64,000 nucleotides of DNA, taken from Paenibacillus polygoni. GTDB lineage: Bacteria > Bacillota > Bacilli > Paenibacillales > Paenibacillaceae. The DNA is taken from NCBI RefSeq assembly GCF_030263935.1, contig NZ_CP127162.1, positions 3,047,501 to 3,111,500 on the forward strand, read 5' to 3'. Positions within the stretch are counted from its first letter, which is position 1; each line of letters begins with the position of its first letter. The position numbers were made by a program, and so were the translations under genes. Shown here piece by piece: positions 50,236-60,659 of the stretch. Under the pieces are notes generated by a model. That model worked only from the letters and a program-made list of their open reading frames with translations, was not told where the DNA came from and searched no databases.

Positions 50236-51972
50236 TTATTTATTAGTAGAATCTCCAGCATTTGAAATTAACCACATATGGGATGCATAAGGTGATAATT
50301 CAACACTTGATGTCAGCTTCTTATCGTCTGTCGTATTTGACAAAAGGAGTGTTGCATCCTTTTCTATAAGATGCTTCTCTACAAACGTTTCTGGCAATTC
50401 AAATTGAACTGTCTTATCACTAAAATTCGAAATCACAACCAGTGTTTCTTCTTCATTCATTCTTGCGTAAGCGAACACTTCAGGATGAGCGTTATCAAGA
50501 CGGGTAAATGTGCCGTCTGTAATCACCTTAACTTCTTTACGGAGCTGAATTAGCTTGCGGTAATGATGATAGATAGAATTTGGATCTTCCACTTGCTGTT
50601 TCGCATTGATTTCTTTATATCGTTCATCGATCTTAATCCAAGGCGTTCCGCTCGTAAACCCTGCCTGCTCGCTGTCATCCCAAAGCATCGGAATTCGCGA
50701 ATTATCACGAGATCGAACTTTAACAATATGGGATGCTTCCTCCGGCGTTTTACCGCGATCCATTAGAATTTGATACATATTAAGTGATTCAATATCCCGG
50801 AATTCCGACATGTCATTCCATACCGGATCTGGCATACCAATCTCTTCTCCCTGATAAATGTACGGTGTACCCTGCATACCATGGAGAGTTGTCGCTAACA
50901 TTTTAGCGCTCTCGTTCCGGTATTCACCATCATTCGTAAACCGGGTAAGAGCCCGCGGCTGATCATGGTTATTCCAGAATAAAGCATTCCATCCGCCGCC
51001 TTGCTGCATACCGATCTGCCAATGCGACAGTACACTTTTTAATTCTTCAAAGTCGTACGGCTTCAGTTCCCATTTCTGACCATTCGGATAATCAACTTTC
51101 AAATGATGAAAATTAAATGTCATCGAGAACTCATTCTCTTCTGGATTCGAATATCGAATACACTGTTCGAGTGTTGTCGAAGACATCTCTCCGACCGTTA
51201 CAATATTATAAGGTCTAAATACCTTCTCATTCAGTTCCTTAATGTACTCGTGTACTCGTGGACCATCTGTATAAAATTTGCGTCCATCTCCCGGAGCCAC
51301 AGAACCATCGTCATCAGGGAAGCGTTGGTCTTTGGATATCAGATTAATGACATCCATTCTGAAACCGCTTACTCCCTTCTCAGCCCAGAACGTCAATATG
51401 TCGATGACTTCCTGTCTTACTTTTTCATTCTCCCAGTTTAGGTCCGCTTGCGTCTTGTCAAACAGAGTCAAGTAATACTGCTTTGTCCCTTCATCATATT
51501 GCCATGCAGGACCGCCAAACTTTGATTGCCAGTTGTTAGGCGGTCCACCATTTGGCGCTGGGTCTTTCCAAATATAATAATCTCGGTAAGGATTATCCCG
51601 TGAGGAACGTGCTTCCTTAAACCACTGATGTTCGGTTGAAGAATGATTTACAACAATATCAATCATGAGATGCATATCTCTTATTTTCATTTCGTGAATT
51701 AACTCGTCCATATCTTCCATTGTGCCGAAAGCAGGATCAATACGGTAATAATCTGCTACATCGTAACCGTTATCATTTTGCGGCGATACATATACAGGCT
51801 GCAGCCATACCATATCAATGCCAAGACCTTTAATATAATCCAGCTTCTTAATTAACCCTTGAATATCTCCTGTTCCCTTACCGGTAGTATCACAAAAGCT
51901 CTTTGGATATACCTGATAAATGGCCCCGGTCTTCCACCATTCTGAAGAAGCGTTTTTATTTCGTATATTCAC
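50236..51972 (-). CDS. treA: Alpha,alpha-phosphotrehalase (trehalose-6-phosphate hydrolase, GH13)
   Basis: A 578-residue GH13 enzyme that splits trehalose-6-phosphate into glucose and glucose-6-phosphate in the cytoplasm. The start is the GTG at 51972 after GGAGGAG; a longer frame from 52017 would begin inside the TreR operator. GH13 regions are MIDIVVNHSS, FRMDVINLI (nucleophile Asp), VGEMSS (acid Glu) and FWNNHDQPR. It is the first gene of the operon. Confidence 0.93.
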   Translation of the reverse strand: MNIRNKNASSEWWKTGAIYQVYPKSFCDTTGKGTGDIQGLIKKLDYIKGLGIDMVWLQPVYVSPQNDNGYDVADYYRIDPAFGTMEDMDELIHEMKIRDMHLMIDIVVNHSSTEHQWFKEARSSRDNPYRDYYIWKDPAPNGGPPNNWQSKFGGPAWQYDEGTKQYYLTLFDKTQADLNWENEKVRQEVIDILTFWAEKGVSGFRMDVINLISKDQRFPDDDGSVAPGDGRKFYTDGPRVHEYIKELNEKVFRPYNIVTVGEMSSTTLEQCIRYSNPEENEFSMTFNFHHLKVDYPNGQKWELKPYDFEELKSVLSHWQIGMQQGGGWNALFWNNHDQPRALTRFTNDGEYRNESAKMLATTLHGMQGTPYIYQGEEIGMPDPVWNDMSEFRDIESLNMYQILMDRGKTPEEASHIVKVRSRDNSRIPMLWDDSEQAGFTSGTPWIKIDERYKEINAKQQVEDPNSIYHHYRKLIQLRKEVKVITDGTFTRLDNAHPEVFAYARMNEEETLVVISNFSDKTVQFELPETFVEKHLIEKDATLLLSNTTDDKKLTSSVELSPYASHMWLISNAGDSTNK

Positions 51973-52003
51973 TGGAATAACTCCTCCTTCGTTTTCATCC
52001 CTG

Positions 52004-52060
52004 ACTTGTATATACAAGTTATTATGATTTCATAATAATCCTGTATATACATGTTGTCAA
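52004..52060 (-). promoter_or_regulatory. treA promoter with two TreR operators
   Basis: On the minus strand TTGACA (52055-52060) and TATTAT (52032-52037) are 17 bases apart. One operator, CATGTATATACAGG (52040-52053), lies in the spacer, and a second, perfect palindrome ACTTGTATATACAAGT (52004-52019) lies just downstream of the start point. Both match the B. subtilis tre operator core TTGTATATACAA. Confidence 0.88.
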
Positions 52061-52096
52061 TACACTTTTAAACGATATAACAAGAATTTAAACAAG

Positions 52097-52180
52097 AAAA
52101 GCCCAAGTATAAGCACCCTCATGGAAAAGAATCATCTTCTGATTCTCTTTCTAATTATGAGGTACTTTATACTTGAGCTA
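52097..52180. terminator. Long hairpin terminator between PadR gene and tre promoter
   Basis: AGCCCAAGTATAA-type and TTATACTTGAGCT arms pair, with an inner CCCTCAT / ATGAGG pair; T-tracts lie on both sides. It would end the PadR transcript on the minus strand. Confidence 0.65.
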
Positions 52181-52218
52181 TTTTTCCATCATCTTATCAT
52201 TAGAAACTCTAGCAAGGA

Positions 52219-52839
52219 TTATATTTCACCGTACTCCATTATGAGCTTAAGATTCTGCAATATTTTATAAAGCGCAGCCGAACCGAATACTCCGAGCAGC
52301 AGCTTGCTGATGTGGGAACTTTTTAATAAACCGAGCACCCAATGACACCACGAAATTTCTTCTTTATTTAACATATGACTTCTGCAGAGGAGAATATATT
52401 TTCCAAATTTCTTCGATGTAGTCTTGGTCTGTTCTTGATTTATTTCTTCTATCTCTTTCACTTGCAAAGATACTTGTTCATTTAATTTATCCAACCGATC
52501 TTGGATTAATTTTTTGGCGTTTTCCTCATCCTTAAGCCAAATTGCATATACTTTAATTAAAAAATCATCTCGAATGATTTGGTTGCTTGCCGGTTCATGG
52601 ATCCAAGATTCTAACGTTTTTCTTCCTTTCTCAGTTATCGAGTATATTTTTTTGTTTGGCTTCCCAATTTGTTCGATATGTTCAAAGGACAGTAAACCTT
52701 TCTGTTCCATTTTGGTGAGAACGGGATAAATCTGGCTGTGTTTCGCCGGCCACAACAAATCTAGACAAGAAGCCAATTCATATCCTGAGCTGGGTCTTTT
52801 ACTTAATACGCTCAAAATCGCATAACCAAGAGTATTCAT
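52219..52839 (-). CDS. PadR-family transcriptional regulator
   Basis: A 206-residue PadR repressor. The winged helix is at residues 1-80 (LGYAILSVLSKRPSSGYELA, HSQIYPVLTKMEQKGLL, the wing with KIYSITEKGR), followed by an AphA-like alpha-helical dimer domain with an extended coiled coil (KLNEQVSLQVKEIEEINQEQ). It has no linked target apart from the urease genes upstream on the same strand, from which a terminator separates it. Start at 52839 chosen for spacing to AAGGA. Confidence 0.87.
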   Translation of the reverse strand: MNTLGYAILSVLSKRPSSGYELASCLDLLWPAKHSQIYPVLTKMEQKGLLSFEHIEQIGKPNKKIYSITEKGRKTLESWIHEPASNQIIRDDFLIKVYAIWLKDEENAKKLIQDRLDKLNEQVSLQVKEIEEINQEQTKTTSKKFGKYILLCRSHMLNKEEISWCHWVLGLLKSSHISKLLLGVFGSAALYKILQNLKLIMEYGEI

Positions 52840-52934
52840 ATGCCTCATTCCTTATATTCATTGACTTTTTAAGAAAGCGATCCTTAGGATACACCTTTTC
52901 TTAAACTTACATTTCATTGTAACCTGTTTTTTTA

Positions 52935-52975
52935 TTAAAAAACCCCGCAACCATTTATGATTGCAGGGTTTTGTG
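52935..52975 (-). terminator. Terminator of the urease operon
   Basis: On the minus strand AACCCTGCAATCAT pairs with ATGGTTGCGGGGTT (two mismatches), followed by six T. Confidence 0.8.
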
Positions 52976-52979
52976 AGTA

Positions 52980-53804
52980 TTAGTATTTTCTTAAAAACGA
53001 AGGTGAACTGTTAAAAAGTTCTTGGCTAATTACACGATGACACTCGGTTTGAATTCTTTCTATCGTCTGTGTTGAATTAGCTAAGATACGAATCAAGATC
53101 CCTGTGACTGGCAATAACGATAATCCAATATTATATTCTTTTGTATCTTCGTGTATTGCTTGATATAGCCGATCCAAAAGTTCATTATCCGCTTGTTCTC
53201 CAATCAACATCATAGAACCAAGATGCGTATAACCTTCCATGTAACCAAGAGAAGAAATGTTCTGTGAAGAAGGATTCAACTTAATATGATCATATACAGC
53301 GAGTTCATCATCTATATAGATCTCAGTCATCAACTGAAGCAGATCATAACTAAACTGAGTTCCTTCTGGAGACCATCCCGAAGTAATGATATCGGAGTAG
53401 AGAAAAGTAGAACCTTTCTCCATTCGTACTACTGTTTTTTGAACATACTTAGCATCCTGATAACCAATCAGCGGATCCGTAATATATTCAAGATAGCTGC
53501 CCTTTTTAAGCGTGAATTCTGTCTCATGATAGGCAGGTTTATTCGGAGTTCTATATATTTTAGTAGCCGATTGGGTAGTTAAAGTCATTCGGGCTTGTTC
53601 CGCCAGCGATACTTTCATCTGATAGCGGTCACCGTCTAGGAATCCGCCGCCTGGGTTCAGAATGTAATAGCACGGCTGTCCCGATTGATCATGGTAAATC
53701 GGACGCATTACTTTGAAAGCACCTTGGAAATACACATTTTTTGCGACAGTTTTTCCGTGTCTTTCTTCCGCATCTAATCGCAGAATCCCTGTCCAGTCTT
53801 CCAT
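52980..53804 (-). CDS. ureH: Urease accessory protein UreH/UreD
   Basis: A 274-residue urease chaperone that, with UreF and UreG, loads nickel into UreC. Family blocks are YYILNPGGGFLDGDRYQM, TLTTQSATKIYRTPNKPAY and YITDPLIGYQDAKYVQK. It is the last gene of the operon, one base after the ureG stop. Bacillus and Paenibacillus usage for this ureD orthologue is ureH or ureD. Confidence 0.93.
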   Translation of the reverse strand: MEDWTGILRLDAEERHGKTVAKNVYFQGAFKVMRPIYHDQSGQPCYYILNPGGGFLDGDRYQMKVSLAEQARMTLTTQSATKIYRTPNKPAYHETEFTLKKGSYLEYITDPLIGYQDAKYVQKTVVRMEKGSTFLYSDIITSGWSPEGTQFSYDLLQLMTEIYIDDELAVYDHIKLNPSSQNISSLGYMEGYTHLGSMMLIGEQADNELLDRLYQAIHEDTKEYNIGLSLLPVTGILIRILANSTQTIERIQTECHRVISQELFNSSPSFLRKY

Positions 53805-53805
53805 T

Positions 53806-54417
53806 CTATTCTAATCCCTTTAAGAATGCATTGTTTTTAATCCAGTCAATGACTTCATCAAGCCCTTTGTTATCCTTTAGGTTCGTAAATACGAATGGTT
53901 TGTTTCCACGGAAAACTTTAGTATCAGATTCCATTACTTCAAGGCTCGCGCCCACATATGGTGCCAAGTCGGTTTTATTGATAATGAACAAATCAGATTT
54001 GATCATCCCTTGTCCGCCTTTACGCGGAATTTTCTCACCTTGTGCTACGTCAATAATATAGATGGAGAAATCAACGAGTTCAGGGCTGAATGTCGCAGCT
54101 AGATTATCGCCGCCGCTTTCTACGAAAATAAGCTCAACATCAGGATGTTTCTCTTTCAATTCGTCAATAGCAGCAAAGTTCATAGAAGCATCTTCACGAA
54201 TCGCTGTATGTGGACATCCGCCTGTTTCAACACCGATAATGCGATCTACCGGCAAAACTCCATTTTGCATCAAGAATTTAGCATCTTCCTTAGTATAGAT
54301 ATCGTTTGTTACGACAGCCATACTAATTTCGTCTGCCATATGACGAGTCAATTTCTCAACAAGCATTGTTTTACCTGCTCCAACAGGTCCGCCAACTCCA
54401 ATTTTGATTGGTTCCAT
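53806..54417 (-). CDS. ureG: Urease accessory protein UreG (GTPase)
   Basis: A 203-residue SIMIBI GTPase that supplies energy and nickel for urease activation. The P-loop is [14 protein letters not shown] at the start, the metal-binding CPH is in [30 protein letters not shown] is the switch block, and [11 protein letters not shown] is the base-recognition motif. It lies between ureF and ureH. Confidence 0.95.
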   Translation of the reverse strand: MEPIKIGVGGPVGAGKTMLVEKLTRHMADEISMAVVTNDIYTKEDAKFLMQNGVLPVDRIIGVETGGCPHTAIREDASMNFAAIDELKEKHPDVELIFVESGGDNLAATFSPELVDFSIYIIDVAQGEKIPRKGGQGMIKSDLFIINKTDLAPYVGASLEVMESDTKVFRGNKPFVFTNLKDNKGLDEVIDWIKNNAFLKGLE

Positions 54418-54447
54418 TATTAAACACTTCTCTTTCTATAATTAAAT

Positions 54448-55134
54448 TTATGACATAAAGATACGAATATTAACACGTTCATGCTTCATTTGTGATAACT
54501 CAAGTCCTGGAGAAATAATGCCAAAATCATGTTCATCCATTAACATAATTTTCTCCGTAGCCTCTATCAAATCACCTTGAAACTGCTGTATGACTTTTTG
54601 GCCAGCCGTCTGCCCTAAAGGAATCGCACGCACAGCATTTTGAACAAGACTTGATAGAATCGAATACAAATAATATAAAGTGGTTGTTGATTTGGAAACA
54701 CCGAGATGATGCCCAATCATCGTAAAGACGATGGCTGGATGCCCGAAGCATTTCTTTGTTTTGATCTGCTCCCGATAACTTGTAAGAACCGGCACTTCAT
54801 ACATGGATCCAACAAGATTTAACATACGATCGCCCATCTTTTTCGTACCTTCTCTTGTCTCACGCGGTAAGTTTTGTACAGACAACAGCCGATCCATTTT
54901 CCACACAGCTTCCAAGTTCTCTTCCTCTAAAGCTTCGTACACGATACGAGAAGCCAGCCCATCCGTATGGACAAGCTGTTCATATAAGTATACATGTAAC
55001 CATTCAGAGAAGGTTTGCTCATTATACACAAGATCTTCCTGGATATAGCTCTCTAGACCATAGGAATGACTGAAAGCTCCTGTTGGAAAATTGGAATCAC
55101 ACAGTTGAAATAAGGAAAGCGTGTTTTTATCCAT
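54448..55134 (-). CDS. ureF: Urease accessory protein UreF
   Basis: A 228-residue helical protein bridging UreH and UreG. The family block [21 protein letters not shown] is at the N-terminus. Its ATG overlaps the ureE stop by eight bases. Confidence 0.94.
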   Translation of the reverse strand: MDKNTLSLFQLCDSNFPTGAFSHSYGLESYIQEDLVYNEQTFSEWLHVYLYEQLVHTDGLASRIVYEALEEENLEAVWKMDRLLSVQNLPRETREGTKKMGDRMLNLVGSMYEVPVLTSYREQIKTKKCFGHPAIVFTMIGHHLGVSKSTTTLYYLYSILSSLVQNAVRAIPLGQTAGQKVIQQFQGDLIEATEKIMLMDEHDFGIISPGLELSQMKHERVNIRIFMS

Positions 55135-55582
55135 GACTATGTCCGATATGGCGGAATGCTTGTTTCACTTTTCTTTCTTCCCGCTCATAAGGGATTTCCA
55201 GCTGATTTAATAACTCTTCAACAAGATAATCATACTGAACAAGCATTTCATCACCTTCAAATTGGGCTGGAAGATGGCGATTTCCTAATTGATGGGCAAT
55301 CGTTCCCATTTCATTCAAGCTGCGCGGACGAATGACAATGAGATCATCGGAAGTGACATCAATCATAATGATGTCTTTCTCATCCATATAGAGAATATCT
55401 CCGGCAATCAGATCGCGCTGTTCTTTCAAGCGAATACCAATTTCTTTACCATGATCTGTTTTGACACGTTGGATTCGTTTTACTAGATCAGAACTATCAA
55501 GATATACCTTCTCAATATGGTGTTTCTCTATTTCTTCTTTAGATAAGTTTTCTATATTTGTTACAACTTTTTCAATAATCAA
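55127..55582 (-). CDS. ureE: Urease accessory protein UreE (nickel metallochaperone)
   Basis: A 151-residue nickel carrier with the two typical domains, the second containing [20 protein letters not shown]. The C-terminus ends HIGHSHG, a short version of the His-rich nickel tail. The start is TTG after GAGGTGAGAAAACA. It lies 12 bases after ureC. Confidence 0.93.
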   Translation of the reverse strand: MIIEKVVTNIENLSKEEIEKHHIEKVYLDSSDLVKRIQRVKTDHGKEIGIRLKEQRDLIAGDILYMDEKDIIMIDVTSDDLIVIRPRSLNEMGTIAHQLGNRHLPAQFEGDEMLVQYDYLVEELLNQLEIPYEREERKVKQAFRHIGHSHG

Positions 55583-55594
55583 TGTTTTCTCACC

Positions 55595-57307
55595 TCAGAA
55601 TAAGAAATAGCGCTGACCCATAGACACGCGATCAACAGGTTCACATGTAATTAGTTCTCCATTAACTCTTACCTCGTACGTTTGCGGGTCAACCGTAATT
55701 TCCGGCGTTTCGGAATTTAATTTCATATCTTTCTTTGTAAGATTACGAATGCCGTGTACAGGAAGAATGATTTTTTCCAATCCTAATTTCTCGTGAACCT
55801 TCAGGTCGTAAGCGGCTTGTGAGATAAAGGTTGCAGATGTGCTGGAAAGTGCTTTTCCATACTGTGCATACATCGGACGATAAATGACCGGCTGCGGTGT
55901 AGGAATGGAAGCATTTGCGTCACCCATCAAGCTTTGAACAACCATACCATTTTTGATGATCATTTCAGGTTTCACGCCAAAGAAGGCTGGAGACCAAATA
56001 ACGAGATCGGCCATTTTTCCTACTTCAATAGAACCTACATATTCGGAGATCCCGTGAGTAATCGCTGGGTTAATCGTATATTTAGCAACAAATCGTTTTG
56101 CACGGTTATTATCCGACATTGCAGTGTCGCCTTGAAGTGAACCCCGTTGTTTTTTCATTTTGTCAGCAGTCTGCCATGTACGAAGGATAACTTCGCCAAT
56201 ACGGCCCATAGCTTGAGCATCGGAGCTGACCATACTGAACACACCCATGTCTTGCAGGATATCTTCGGCAGCAATCGTTTCACGGCGAATCCGGGAATCG
56301 GCAAAAGCAAGATCCTCAGGGATCGATGGATTCAAATGGTGACATACCATCAGCATATCTAGATGTTCATCAATGGTATTCACTGTATAAGGTAATGTTG
56401 GATTCGTAGATGATGGAAGAACATTCATGTAGCTGGCCGACTTAATCAAATCGGGAGCATGTCCTCCGCCTGCACCTTCCGTATGATACATATGAATAAC
56501 GCGGTCTTTAATGGCAGCCATCGTGTTTTCCATGAAACCACCTTCATTTAAGGTATCCGCGTGAACTGCTACTTGGACATCGTATTTATCTGCAACTGTC
56601 AGTGCATGATCAAGAGCTGATGCCGTAGCGCCCCAGTCTTCGTGAACTTTCAGACCAATCGCACCTGCGCGCACTTGTTCTGCTAGAGGTTCTTCTGCAG
56701 CAGCTTGTCCTTTACCTGTGAAACCTACATTGATAGGCATGCCTTCTGCTGCTTCCAGCATACGATGCATGTTCCATTCCCCAGGAGTAACCGTCGTTGC
56801 TTTTGAACCTGCAGCAGGTCCTGTACCTCCGCCAATCAGCGTAGTTAGACCAGAGGATAAAGCAGTTTCGATCTGTGCAGGGTTGATAAAGTGAACATGC
56901 GTATCGATTCCCCCAGCCGTCACGATCATTCCTTCACCGGCAATAATTTCAGTGGAAGCTCCGATCACGATGTCCACATTATCCATAACGAGCGGATTTC
57001 CTGCGTTTCCGATTCCGGAAATTTTTCCGTCTCTGATTCCGATATCTGCTTTATAAATACCCGTGTAATCCAGAATAATTGCATTAGTAATAACTACGTC
57101 AGGAATTCCTTCTCCGCGTGTTACGAGCGGGTGCTGCCCCATTCCATCACGGATGACTTTACCGCCGCCGAATACGACTTCATCCCCATATGATGTAAAA
57201 TCTTTTTCAATCTGAATAATTAAATCTGTATCCGCAAGACGTATTGAATCTCCTGTTGTTGGTCCATACATTTGAGAATACTGAGTTCTTGGCATACGAA
57301 AACTCAT
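55595..57307 (-). CDS. ureC: Urease subunit alpha
   Basis: A 570-residue catalytic subunit hydrolysing urea to ammonia and carbamate with two nickel ions. Nickel His are in [12 protein letters not shown]; the carbamylated Lys is in [11 protein letters not shown]; further ligands are in HADTLNE and [12 protein letters not shown]; the flap His is in [20 protein letters not shown]. The ATG overlaps the ureB stop by one base (TAATG). Length matches the family. Confidence 0.97.
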   Translation of the reverse strand: MSFRMPRTQYSQMYGPTTGDSIRLADTDLIIQIEKDFTSYGDEVVFGGGKVIRDGMGQHPLVTRGEGIPDVVITNAIILDYTGIYKADIGIRDGKISGIGNAGNPLVMDNVDIVIGASTEIIAGEGMIVTAGGIDTHVHFINPAQIETALSSGLTTLIGGGTGPAAGSKATTVTPGEWNMHRMLEAAEGMPINVGFTGKGQAAAEEPLAEQVRAGAIGLKVHEDWGATASALDHALTVADKYDVQVAVHADTLNEGGFMENTMAAIKDRVIHMYHTEGAGGGHAPDLIKSASYMNVLPSSTNPTLPYTVNTIDEHLDMLMVCHHLNPSIPEDLAFADSRIRRETIAAEDILQDMGVFSMVSSDAQAMGRIGEVILRTWQTADKMKKQRGSLQGDTAMSDNNRAKRFVAKYTINPAITHGISEYVGSIEVGKMADLVIWSPAFFGVKPEMIIKNGMVVQSLMGDANASIPTPQPVIYRPMYAQYGKALSSTSATFISQAAYDLKVHEKLGLEKIILPVHGIRNLTKKDMKLNSETPEITVDPQTYEVRVNGELITCEPVDRVSMGQRYFLF

Positions 57308-57627
57308 TATTTAACCCCACCTTCCACGGATCCATCCGTTTTGTTATTAAATCCATACACACGGCGTTCTCCGCCAAAAGGAACGACTTCTACAACTTTT
57401 TCATCCCCTGGTTCAAAACGGACCGCTGCTCCTGCTGGGATGTTAAGATGCATACCAAAACCTTCTTCGCGATTGAATTCAAGTGCTTCGTTCACTTCAA
57501 AAAAATGAAAATGAGATCCGACTTGAACTGGACGGTCGCCTGTATTTTTCACTTTGATTTTAGAAGGTGTTTTGTCAGCGTTACAGATAATCTCTTCTTC
57601 TTTCAAAAAAATTTGTCCCGGTATCAT
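57307..57627 (-). CDS. ureB: Urease subunit beta
   Basis: A 106-residue structural subunit of the UreABC trimer. The start reads [16 protein letters not shown] and [15 protein letters not shown] is the family block. GGAGG precedes the ATG. Confidence 0.95.
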   Translation of the reverse strand: MIPGQIFLKEEEIICNADKTPSKIKVKNTGDRPVQVGSHFHFFEVNEALEFNREEGFGMHLNIPAGAAVRFEPGDEKVVEVVPFGGERRVYGFNNKTDGSVEGGVK

Positions 57628-57653
57628 TTCTGTATCCTCCTATCAATTCGTAC

Positions 57654-57956
57654 TTAGCGAATTGGACTGTGTATTGTTACCAATTTAGTACCATCAGGGA
57701 AAGTAGCTTCCACTTGAATATCGTGAATCATTTCAGGAATCCCTTCCATTACATCTTCACGTGTTAAAATCGTTGCTCCAAACTCCATCAGTTCAGCAAC
57801 TGTTTTTCCATCACGTGCGCCTTCGAGCACTTCATAAGTAATATAAGCGATAGCTTCCGGATGGTTTAATTTAAGTCCTCTTTCTTTTCTACGTTTTGCA
57901 AGATCAGCAGCCACCACAATTAATAGTTTGTCAATCTCACGCGGCAATAATTGCAT
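57654..57956 (-). CDS. ureA: Urease subunit gamma
   Basis: A 100-residue structural subunit. The start at 57956 ([20 protein letters not shown]) has GGAGG seven bases upstream and gives the standard family length; the frame is open for eight more residues. [21 protein letters not shown] is the family block. First gene of the operon. Confidence 0.95.
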   Translation of the reverse strand: MQLLPREIDKLLIVVAADLAKRRKERGLKLNHPEAIAYITYEVLEGARDGKTVAELMEFGATILTREDVMEGIPEMIHDIQVEATFPDGTKLVTIHSPIR

Positions 57957-58117
57957 AGTACATCCTCCAAAATCCATCATTTTTTTAAAAAATTGTCGAA
58001 AAATCTGTAGGTTAGGTTCTTTCTAGCAGAATATACCACTTATATTCGAGATTTAGATTGCTAACCTGATATACTTACTATATCATAATTTATATATACC
58101 ACAAATTGCATATACTT

Positions 58118-58158
58118 ATTATACACGAAATTCGACACGATATGTCAAATTTTTCACA
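58118..58158 (-). promoter_or_regulatory. Urease promoter region with GlnR/TnrA-like half sites
   Basis: On the minus strand TTGACA (58143-58148) and TATAAT (58118-58123) are 19 bases apart. TGTGAAAAATTTGACA (58143-58158) resembles the TGTNA-N7-TNACA nitrogen-control site but with a spacer one base short. It overlaps the -35. Nitrogen control is thus possible but not shown. Confidence 0.45.
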
Positions 58159-58206
58159 ACTCTCTTATTTCTACTCATATAACATAAGGTTAAAAAGGAG
58201 ACTATA

Positions 58207-59148
58207 ATGCATTCAGATATTCAGAAGTCAGTTTATAAGGATACGATTTCTCCCCTAATCTCTGCTGTTTTCAAAGGAGTATCCCAAGTTATTTTTATTG
58301 AAAATGCATTTACAGGGCTCCTTATTACCATAGCAATCATGTTTTCTTCTGTATCGCTTGGTATCATTGCCTTACTATCTTCTCTCATTGCTGTGCTGGT
58401 TGGGAAACTCGGAGGAGCGAATCGAACGCTCATTAACCAGGGACTGCTCGGGTATAACTCTGTGTTAGCCGGCGTCGCCATCTCTCTCAATCTGCAAGGC
58501 GGCACTCGTTTTGTTATTGCGATGGCTGGAGCTGTTGTTGCTGCTCTATTCACTTGTGCGATTATGCAGTTAATGGAGCATCTAAACGTACCTGCACTTA
58601 CGTTTCCTTTTATTATTTTGACTTGGTTTCTACTGCTTGCGTCCTATCGCCTTGGTGTGTTCCGGTTGAATCCTAACCTTACTCCTCAGGATTTGTCTCA
58701 TCTCGATCTCCATTTTGAGGGTACGATGAATTGGATCGAGGGAACGGTCTCCGGGGTTGGACAAGTTTTCTTCCAAGACACCTTCTGGTCCGGAATTTTG
58801 ATTTTGATCGGGATATTTTGGGCTGGTTGGAAACTGGGACTTTATGCTGTCCTTGGTTCCGTTGTTGCCATGTTAACAGCTTACTTTTTAGGGGCAGAAG
58901 TCTCCATGCTCAATTCAGGACTTTATGGATTTAATGCTGTATTAACGATGTTAGCTGTTGGGGTTGTTTTTGATGCAAAAAGTCGCTTTGCACCCATCAC
59001 TGGTATTATTGCGGCGATTGTATCCGTACCTGTTACCGCAAGTGTAACTACTTGGATGATGCCGTACGGCCTTCCAACTTTGACGATGCCTTTTGTTCTA
59101 TCCACTTGGCTATTTCTTGCCGCTAGAAAAGCGCTCCCTAACATTTAG
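58207..59148 (+). CDS. Urea transporter (UT/Yut family)
   Basis: A 313-residue urea channel with ten predicted helices in two repeated halves. Each half carries the UT signature: VPALTFPFIILTW in the first and LPTLTMPFVLSTW in the second, with INQGLLGYNSVLAG and LNSGLYGFNAVLTM as matching pore loops. It is divergent from the urease operon, which it would supply with urea. AAAAGGAGA precedes the ATG. Confidence 0.94.
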   Translation: MHSDIQKSVYKDTISPLISAVFKGVSQVIFIENAFTGLLITIAIMFSSVSLGIIALLSSLIAVLVGKLGGANRTLINQGLLGYNSVLAGVAISLNLQGGTRFVIAMAGAVVAALFTCAIMQLMEHLNVPALTFPFIILTWFLLLASYRLGVFRLNPNLTPQDLSHLDLHFEGTMNWIEGTVSGVGQVFFQDTFWSGILILIGIFWAGWKLGLYAVLGSVVAMLTAYFLGAEVSMLNSGLYGFNAVLTMLAVGVVFDAKSRFAPITGIIAAIVSVPVTASVTTWMMPYGLPTLTMPFVLSTWLFLAARKALPNI

Positions 59149-59206
59149 TAATCGGGTAATCACCGCTTAGAAGAATATGAGTATTATCCCCTTAGGAGAT
59201 CAACAG

Positions 59207-59243
59207 CGAAAAAGAGAGATTCCATCAAGACTCCTCTCTCTTC
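59207..59243 (-). terminator. Terminator after the methyltransferase gene
   Basis: On the minus strand AGAGAG pairs with CTCTCT around a loop and is followed by TTTTC. It lies between the converging methyltransferase and urea transporter genes. Confidence 0.5.
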
Positions 59244-59298
59244 TGTAACCTGAGGGGATCTTTTGTTTGATGCATCCCTCTCATACCATTTATTTCTG

Positions 59299-60111
59299 TT
59301 ACATCTGCTCAGGTTTCTTGCCTTCTACGGCAAGCAAATACATCTTCATTCCCGTCGCTTTTTGCGCTGCCCATGTACGATAAGAAACGGCCGCTTCCAT
59401 TCGTTCCTCTTCCGTAAGATAACCGTCAGATACCAGTTGTTTGCCCCGGCTTTCTGCTACTTCGGCCCATATTGCGATTCTGTTCTCAAAATCTAGGTCC
59501 CCTCTTGATGTTTTTTCATGCTGTTCATCTTCTATTACGTGTTCAAGTCCTGCCTCTTCAAAACAGGAAACCAGCTGATCTGCAATATCATTTGACATAC
59601 CGCTGTCCTGTCTCCACTTCAGGAACGCAGAATAAAAGTGTAAAAAGGCGTCCGGCGGTGCGGGTGACCATTCTATTTTTTCATGATTATAATCCAGAAC
59701 AAGCAGCGTTCCGCCAGGTTTTACCGCACCAATCATTTGCTCCAGCGCTTTCTGCGGTTCCGACAGCCACTGCAGGACACGCGCAGCCGTGATGACATCA
59801 TATGTATTTTCATAAGGCAGATTGTAAATATCAGCCACTTCAAATTCAAGATTCGTTAAGTAATCGGAATGTTCTTTTGCTTCTTGTATCAAACGTTCGC
59901 TTACATCGATACCGGTAACCTTCCCGTCCATTCCTACCCTTTCCGCAATGCCCCTTGTAATCGCACCGCTGGCACAGCCTACATCAAGTACAGACATCCC
60001 TGCTTGCAGGAGTGCCGCAAGTCTTCGGTTTGATGCTTCGAGAGATCGCTGATTGACAATAACGGAAGTCCCTGCCGGCATGGATGCCCGGTTACGTGAT
60101 ATTTGGTTCAT
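59299..60111 (-). CDS. Class I SAM-dependent methyltransferase
   Basis: A 270-residue methyltransferase. The SAM-binding motif I is LDVGCASGAITRGIAE at about residue 44, motif II acidic end is TGIDVSERLI, and motif post II is VADIYNLPYENTYDVITA. The substrate is not known. The ATG at 60111 is seven bases after AAGGA, and the ATG at 60117 is too close to that site. Confidence 0.83.
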   Translation of the reverse strand: MNQISRNRASMPAGTSVIVNQRSLEASNRRLAALLQAGMSVLDVGCASGAITRGIAERVGMDGKVTGIDVSERLIQEAKEHSDYLTNLEFEVADIYNLPYENTYDVITAARVLQWLSEPQKALEQMIGAVKPGGTLLVLDYNHEKIEWSPAPPDAFLHFYSAFLKWRQDSGMSNDIADQLVSCFEEAGLEHVIEDEQHEKTSRGDLDFENRIAIWAEVAESRGKQLVSDGYLTEEERMEAAVSYRTWAAQKATGMKMYLLAVEGKKPEQM

Positions 60112-60180
60112 ATTCATTCCTTCTTTCTATAAGTTATCCCTTATTGTAATGGAAATGAATTACTTTTCATATAAAAATAT

Positions 60181-60236
60181 AGAAAAGCCTTGAGTTCCTT
60201 CTGTATATAACAGAACGTGAACTCAAGGCTCCTATT
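60181..60236. terminator. Bidirectional hairpin after the HPr-like gene
   Basis: GCCTTGAGTTC and GAACTCAAGGC are exact reverse complements, with TTTTC on the minus strand and CTATTTTT on the plus strand side. Confidence 0.75.
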
Positions 60237-60237
60237 T

Positions 60238-60510
60238 TTACTTATAATTGTATTTGTTGAACTGTTCCAGCATGGCTTCGAGCGCTTCTAGTTCATCTTT
60301 TCCTTTTGTGGACAGGCGAAGACGGGTTCCAGGTATAATCGGTTGAAAGATCATCCCGAGCAAGCTTTTCACATCTATGATATGTTCGTGCTCATCTTTA
60401 TCTACATAGGAGAGAACAATCTGAGATATAAATCGGGAAGCCAAGTTCGAGATTTGAATTAATTCAAACCGATCAATATTCGAATGAACTGTGAATTCAT
60501 GCACTCTCAC
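60238..60510 (-). CDS. HPr-like protein lacking the phospho-His (Crh-like)
   Basis: A 90-residue HPr-fold protein. Aligned with B. subtilis HPr, the active-site block SGIHARPAT is replaced by SNIDRFELI, so His15 becomes Asp and the following Arg and Pro are lost. The Ser46 region is kept (DVKSLLGM versus NLKSIMGV). It therefore cannot carry phosphate for the PTS but could be seen by HPr kinase, like Crh, which has Gln at residue 15. The GTG at 60510 follows AAGGAAGTGG; a TTG at 60531 is the longer option. Confidence 0.75.
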   Translation of the reverse strand: MRVHEFTVHSNIDRFELIQISNLASRFISQIVLSYVDKDEHEHIIDVKSLLGMIFQPIIPGTRLRLSTKGKDELEALEAMLEQFNKYNYK

Positions 60511-60659
60511 ATTCGCCACTTCCTTTTTCAAATCTACTTTAAGTTATTGCACACATATTTCACAGCAAACGTATTTGTAAATCTATTCTAATTCAAATTC
60601 ACAATATGGTAAATATTTCTTTTTATGACCCGTTCATGTATAGGTTGTCTGCATTAATC

